A DNA stretch of 64,000 nt, taken from the NCBI GenBank assembly GCA_003508835.1, contig PUFA01000022.1, positions 5,952,001-6,016,000 on the forward strand, in the 5' to 3' direction. The notes under the pieces were generated by a model. The model saw only the letters and a list, made by a program, of their open reading frames with translations, searched no databases and was not told where the DNA came from. The translations under genes were made by a program, and so were the position numbers. The stretch comes from Eonycteris spelaea (lineage: Eukaryota; Chordata; Mammalia; Chiroptera; Pteropodidae). Of the stretch, positions 60,296 to 64,000 are shown piece by piece. How positions within the stretch are numbered: the first letter of the stretch is position 1; every line of letters begins with the position of its first letter.

Positions 60296-60899
60296 ACAGA
60301 TATAAAAATGCTATCGTACTGTAGATCTTAGCATAAAGAGTCTGAGTCTTTTTGTTGTTTGCTGACAGCTCTAAAGCTTCAATCTCCCCCCGCATGTCCT
60401 GCCTCACACTGAATATGCTGATAAGAAAGCACAGGTTCTCTCTCCTTTGGTGTGGACAGGAAGTTCAAATCAAGAAGCCCCTTCCCATGCAAGGCAGCAT
60501 TCATCCCAGCCCGCATCCTAACCACAATGAGAACTCCAACCAGTCTCCTTTCCCTGATCTTTTGAGCCATTTTTTGACCATCTTGGGAGAGTCATCCTGC
60601 TCTACCCAGAAAAGCCTCCTGACTTTTATCAGTTCTGACATTGCAACCAAATGTTGAATGGGGATCCAAAACATCTCTCTCGGTTTCTGCCTTGTTCCTT
60701 ATATATAGGTTTTATATATAAAACCTATATCCTTTCTTTATCGATTTTGATGACTACTTTATCTTCTATTGGTTACCGTACTAATGTAGATCATCTCTTA
60801 GTTTTCTATTCATAACCTCTGCCTTATATTCCGTGGCTTCTTATTGTGTGTAATACGTAGTACGGTGAGCCCCAGCATGTGTGTTTCTCCCTCCGAATA
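60296..60899. other. Unassigned DNA
   Basis: A 101-codon plus frame (60352-60657) runs through a mixed-composition patch with no recognisable domain. No gene supported. Confidence 0.45.
60703..60730. repeat. Perfect 28-bp palindrome
   Basis: ATATAGGTTTTATA is immediately followed by its exact reverse complement TATAAAACCTATAT, with no spacer. Such arms can extrude as a cruciform in principle. It is not part of a recognised element. Confidence 0.95.
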
Positions 60900-61210
60900 T
60901 TAATTATCTATTTAATGATCTTTATTTTTTAAAATAAAATTTTGATTGGTGTTGCATTTCCTTCCTAGTTTAATTAGAGGAGAGAAAAATCGGTCCTTTA
61001 ATCCATTAATATGTAAATTTTTTATTTATTCAGATTATTTTTAATAGACTACTGTGGTATTTGCCTTATATAATTAATAGTTATAAAATTTTCCTAATGT
61101 TGAGCATCCCTTTTTTTCCTTATTTCCTAAGATACTAGAGCTTTCCTTAATATTTGAGTTATATATGAATCTTATTTTCTATAATATGGTAAAACTCTAG
61201 GGTAAATGAT
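60900..61210 (-). mobile_element. L1M ORF2 fragment, antisense
   Basis: 'attttgattggtgttgcatt' (60939-60958) then 'cctttaatccattaatatgt' (60995-61014) is the antisense ORF2 area ('ttgattgggattgcattgaatc...tccaatccatgaacatgg'). It is shared in form with the better L1 at 30.7-33.4 kb. The right part is uncertain. Confidence 0.5.
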
Positions 61211-61819
61211 GTACCTAATTTAGATCTAAGACATTAGGTGATTGACTCTCACTGTACTATCAATTTTCATTCACGAACAAGAGTGAGATAAAAATCACAG
61301 TTAGAATTTTTCGCAGGGGGGAGGGGATGAAAGAGGCAGGACTATCCCTAGAGGAATGTTAAGACCCTCAGGGAGGTGGACAACGTGTCCCTGAGTCATC
61401 GCTAGTCTTCCTGAACAATTTTTCTGCATTGGTATCATAATACAGGTAACACCTGGGTAGATATTCCTCCAGTTGCTGTTGTTCCTTTTAGAAGGCACTG
61501 AATGTCATAATACTAAGAAGCATCCTTATCAAAGCTGAAGCTGGAGCAGAACACTACCCACGGGTCATGTCACATCATTTAGACCAGGCAACTGAATCTT
61601 TCCAGGTCTGATTGGTCTGGGCGTTTTTATTAAATGGTAATAATGACCTATTGAATTATATGGGATTCCTACCCTATTGACCGTATTCTGGCAGCTCTCC
61701 CTGCATTTCTCATTGCTTATTGTTGGTACAAAAAAAGTCATTTTACATGTAGCCAAATATTACCAAAATCTCTCAAACAAATGAGTACCATGTTGATTTT
61801 GTCATTTTTTTTTTCACAG
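61211..61819. other. Unassigned sequence between L1 pieces
   Basis: About 600 bp of mixed composition separating two antisense L1 fragments that follow in the expected L1 order. The two minus frames (61301-61498, 61565-61756) have no domains. It may be a later insertion into the L1, but no target-site duplication was found. Confidence 0.35.
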
Positions 61820-62170
61820 TGATGCTCATATTATCTTCAAATGATGGGAGCTTCATCCATTCTCGTCCAATTCTTTTTTTTCTATTATTTTAGACCATTG
61901 GGAAGTACTATTTTAAACAATAGCTTTGAGATCAAATATCTCTGATTTTTCCTGATAGTAGAGTGAATATGTCTGAAATTTTTCCATTAAGTGTATGTTT
62001 ACAGAATATTTTGGGGATGTAGCCAGTTATCAAACTATACATATTATCTTCCAAATTTTTAAGTGTTTTTCTTATGGATTTTGAATATTATAAAATTTCT
62101 CTGTAAATTAATTCCTTAACATTTCAACTATAAATTCTTCTTTTGTGAGACAAGTTCTTGAGTGTCACAT
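61820..62170 (-). mobile_element. L1M ORF2 fragment, antisense
   Basis: 'tttttcctgatagtagagtg' (61946-61965), 'atttttccattaagtgtatg' (61978-61997) and 'tcttatggattttgaatatt' (62071-62090) follow the antisense L1 order ('ttgttcctgatcttagaggg...tttcaccattaagtatgatg'). Probably the 5'-ward continuation of the fragment at 60900-61210. Confidence 0.5.
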
Positions 62171-63412
62171 TTCTAAAGTTTAATCACCTGTAAATCAAAT
62201 TCCAACAGTGCATTAGGTTCGATACGAAAATCAGCAGTTATATTTTTAACGACTTTAACTACAACAGGTAAACCTAAATTGCTTCAGAATACATAGTTGC
62301 GTATTTCATTTTGGCTGAACCCATAAGAAATTTTTCTAAAAGTAATGATAATACTGCATTCTTTGTATAAAACTAATATCAAACAAAAATGTGCAGAAAA
62401 CTGCTTTTTGATGATTTGCCACCCCTTGTGATTATTCACATAGATGTGACAAGTTGAATGTGTAAAATTTAAAAATTAAATCATTTGAGAAAAAACATGT
62501 CTTTGATCTTAAATATTATTTTAATTGTGAATGCTCCTATAAATATACCTTTAAAAGGCTTAATGAGACTTATGTCAATTGCAAATGTTCTCATAAATGT
62601 CAATTTCCTAAAGTTCATAAAAATAGCTTTGAAATGTTCTTGCAAATGTCCCTTTGACTTGGATTTACTGATGAAGAGAATGAAAATGTTAGAATTGCAC
62701 TTTATTAGACTTTTATAAAATTCTACATAATTATAAGTCTTACTGTGAAACAAGCCCAGTGCTATATGAGATGGAGAATGTATGTGTTTGTGTTTATGTG
62801 TGCATGCATATGGTGTCTGTGTGTGTGTAGGGGAAGTACGTATGCTTAGAATTGTACTGGTAAGAAGTGAATGCATAACAAATAAAATTCAAAATAATAT
62901 AATTATGTACGATAAATGTAAGATGAAACTAAAGAAGAGAAATATGCTTATGAATATGAGAAAAAGATTTAGGGGTTGAGCTGAATATTCAAAACTGTGA
63001 AAAATTAAAGAAATAGATGAAAGGTTATAATAAATGTAGATAATTGTTATGCCTTCATACTGAATTAATCTAAGATTCTTAAAGGCTTATTAAGCATTTT
63101 TAATTATTTTTATTATAGTAACAAGTTTTTTTAATTGTTAGTATTATGGAGGACATGTGAAATCACTCTCTCTGTATAAATTATCCATTTATATAATTCC
63201 TAAATGAATTACATCAAATATTTAATAAAATCTCAGCTTCACAGTCTTCCTCATTTTTTTTTTTTTTGCACTCAAAGGTAATGTGAACATAACAAAAATT
63301 ATGCTGTTAACAACCCCCTCTGTATTAACCAATATTAATAATATAAGCCTTTTATACTAATTATAACAGATGTCTTTCCTGGTGGACTTCTGCTGCTCTT
63401 ATTGCCCTCTGA
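62171..63412. other. AT-rich unassigned DNA with TG patch
   Basis: A degenerate TG-rich patch lies at about 62777-62829 and a poly-T at about 63256-63269. The 131-codon minus frame (62481-62876) crosses the TG patch and is Ile/Lys/Phe/Ser-rich without a domain. No gene supported. Confidence 0.5.
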
Positions 63413-63598
63413 TTTATTTTTCAGATTTATAATGCATTAGCCTTGACCAGTGTAGCAATGATGACAGGAGAAACATCAATACGCTTGGCATTGACTTCAA
63501 ACTGTGCGATTCCACTGATAAGGATGCAAGATAACTATGGGACAGGGGTGGTCCAAAACTTTTACAAACAACAGCAGATTAAGAAACACTTTTACCAG
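63413..63598 (+). other. Splice-acceptor-like open frame, 62 codons
   Basis: A pyrimidine-rich stretch ends in TTTTCAG (63418-63424). The frame through the following bases is open from just after a TGA (63410-63412) to TAA (63599-63601), with in-frame ATGs at 63458 and 63461. It would encode about 58 residues after the AG. I do not recognise the sequence, there is no donor because it would be a terminal exon, and no strong poly-A signal arrangement is seen. It may be chance or a conserved non-coding element. Confidence 0.15.
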
Positions 63599-63601
63599 TA
63601 A

Positions 63602-64000
63602 CTTCTAAACAATAATGTCTGTAGTCATGGAAATGCTATGATCACTAAAAACAAAAAAAAAATAAAATAAAAAATTGAGAGAGCGACAAGGTGAATTTGT
63701 TCTATATTTTTGACAGCACATTTTACTGCTTATATTTTGATGTAATTATATAATGTACAGCCTTAATAGTGTGCTATGGATGCTTTCAGACATTATGACA
63801 AAGTAAGCAAGGTCACGTCAGTGTCAGTAAATTATCTAGAATATAGAAGCATTAATTGCTTTGGTGGATTTAAAAATAAAGTGATTTATTATGTTCTCCA
63901 ATTTCCTACCTGGACGCAGCTCAGTTATTAGTAGGTGCGGGCATGTTGTCCTCTAATCAAATTTTTTCAAGCCATCTCTATTAAGAAGTCAGAAAAACAA
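63602..64000. other. AT-rich unassigned DNA to window end
   Basis: Contains an A-rich simple stretch at about 63650-63675. No gene or repeat family recognised. Confidence 0.55.

Noticed and set aside
62481..62876. 131-codon minus-strand frame
   Set aside because: It runs through a TG-rich simple repeat and AT-rich DNA; the Ile/Lys/Phe/Ser-rich composition is what such sequence gives by chance.
1..64000. CRISPR arrays, operons, phage or plasmid features, tRNA, rRNA or snRNA genes
   Set aside because: No regularly spaced repeats with unique spacers, no prokaryote-style gene density, and no tRNA, U-RNA, Y-RNA or 7SL-like sequence recognised. The repeat content is mammalian.

Overview
This window reads as ordinary non-coding nuclear DNA from a placental mammal: AT-rich, CpG-poor, and filled with old, diverged interspersed repeats. 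L2 LINEs, MIR SINEs, L1M-type L1 fragments, a MaLR/MLT1-like LTR and hAT-Charlie DNA elements together point to a eutherian. No Alu, B1/B2, carnivore SINEC, ruminant Bov-A, pig PRE or equine ERE copy was recognised, so I cannot place the species beyond a probably non-primate, non-rodent placental. I find no supportable protein-coding gene, RNA gene, CRISPR array or prokaryote-style operon. The longest ATG-started reading frame has 158 codons (36854-37330) and no recognisable domain. The window is best read as intergenic sequence or the interior of a very large intron.

Layout. 1-8.6 kb: an antisense L1M piece, then three L2 copies (one plus, two minus). 8.6-20 kb: mostly unassigned AT-rich DNA with an antisense L1M 3' end, a 27-nt poly-T tract, a MIR and an L2 tail. 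20-30 kb: a compound microsatellite, MIRs, an MLT1-like LTR, and a poly-A tract flanked by a 13-bp direct repeat. 30.7-33.4 kb: the best-preserved element, a 2.7-kb antisense L1M covering the 3' end and most of the ORF2 3' half. 34-43 kb: two hAT-Charlie elements, L2 and MIR pieces, and a GC-richer unassigned stretch at 36.8-38.8 kb. 43.9-45.4 kb: a long L2 copy split by an L1 fragment. 46.5-50 kb: two MIRs in opposite orientation, a candidate solo LTR with TG...CA ends followed by poly-A, a MIR and a sense L1 fragment. 51.2-51.7 kb: an unexplained CpG-dense patch. 53.4-55.1 kb: a sense L1M 5'/inter-ORF fragment. 57-64 kb: MIR, L1 and L2 fragments, a diverged repeat I recognise but cannot name, TG microsatellites, a perfect 28-bp palindrome and a splice-acceptor-like open frame near the end.

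Nothing here works together as a pathway; the content is a layered record of transposition. All family calls come from reading the sequence against remembered consensus features, without alignment, so boundaries are approximate (often +/-50 bp) and subfamily names are deliberately broad. The main leads are the nested L2/L1 structure, the poly-A-only insertion signature, the CpG-dense patch, several clean inverted repeats and a few stretches that might be conserved non-coding elements.
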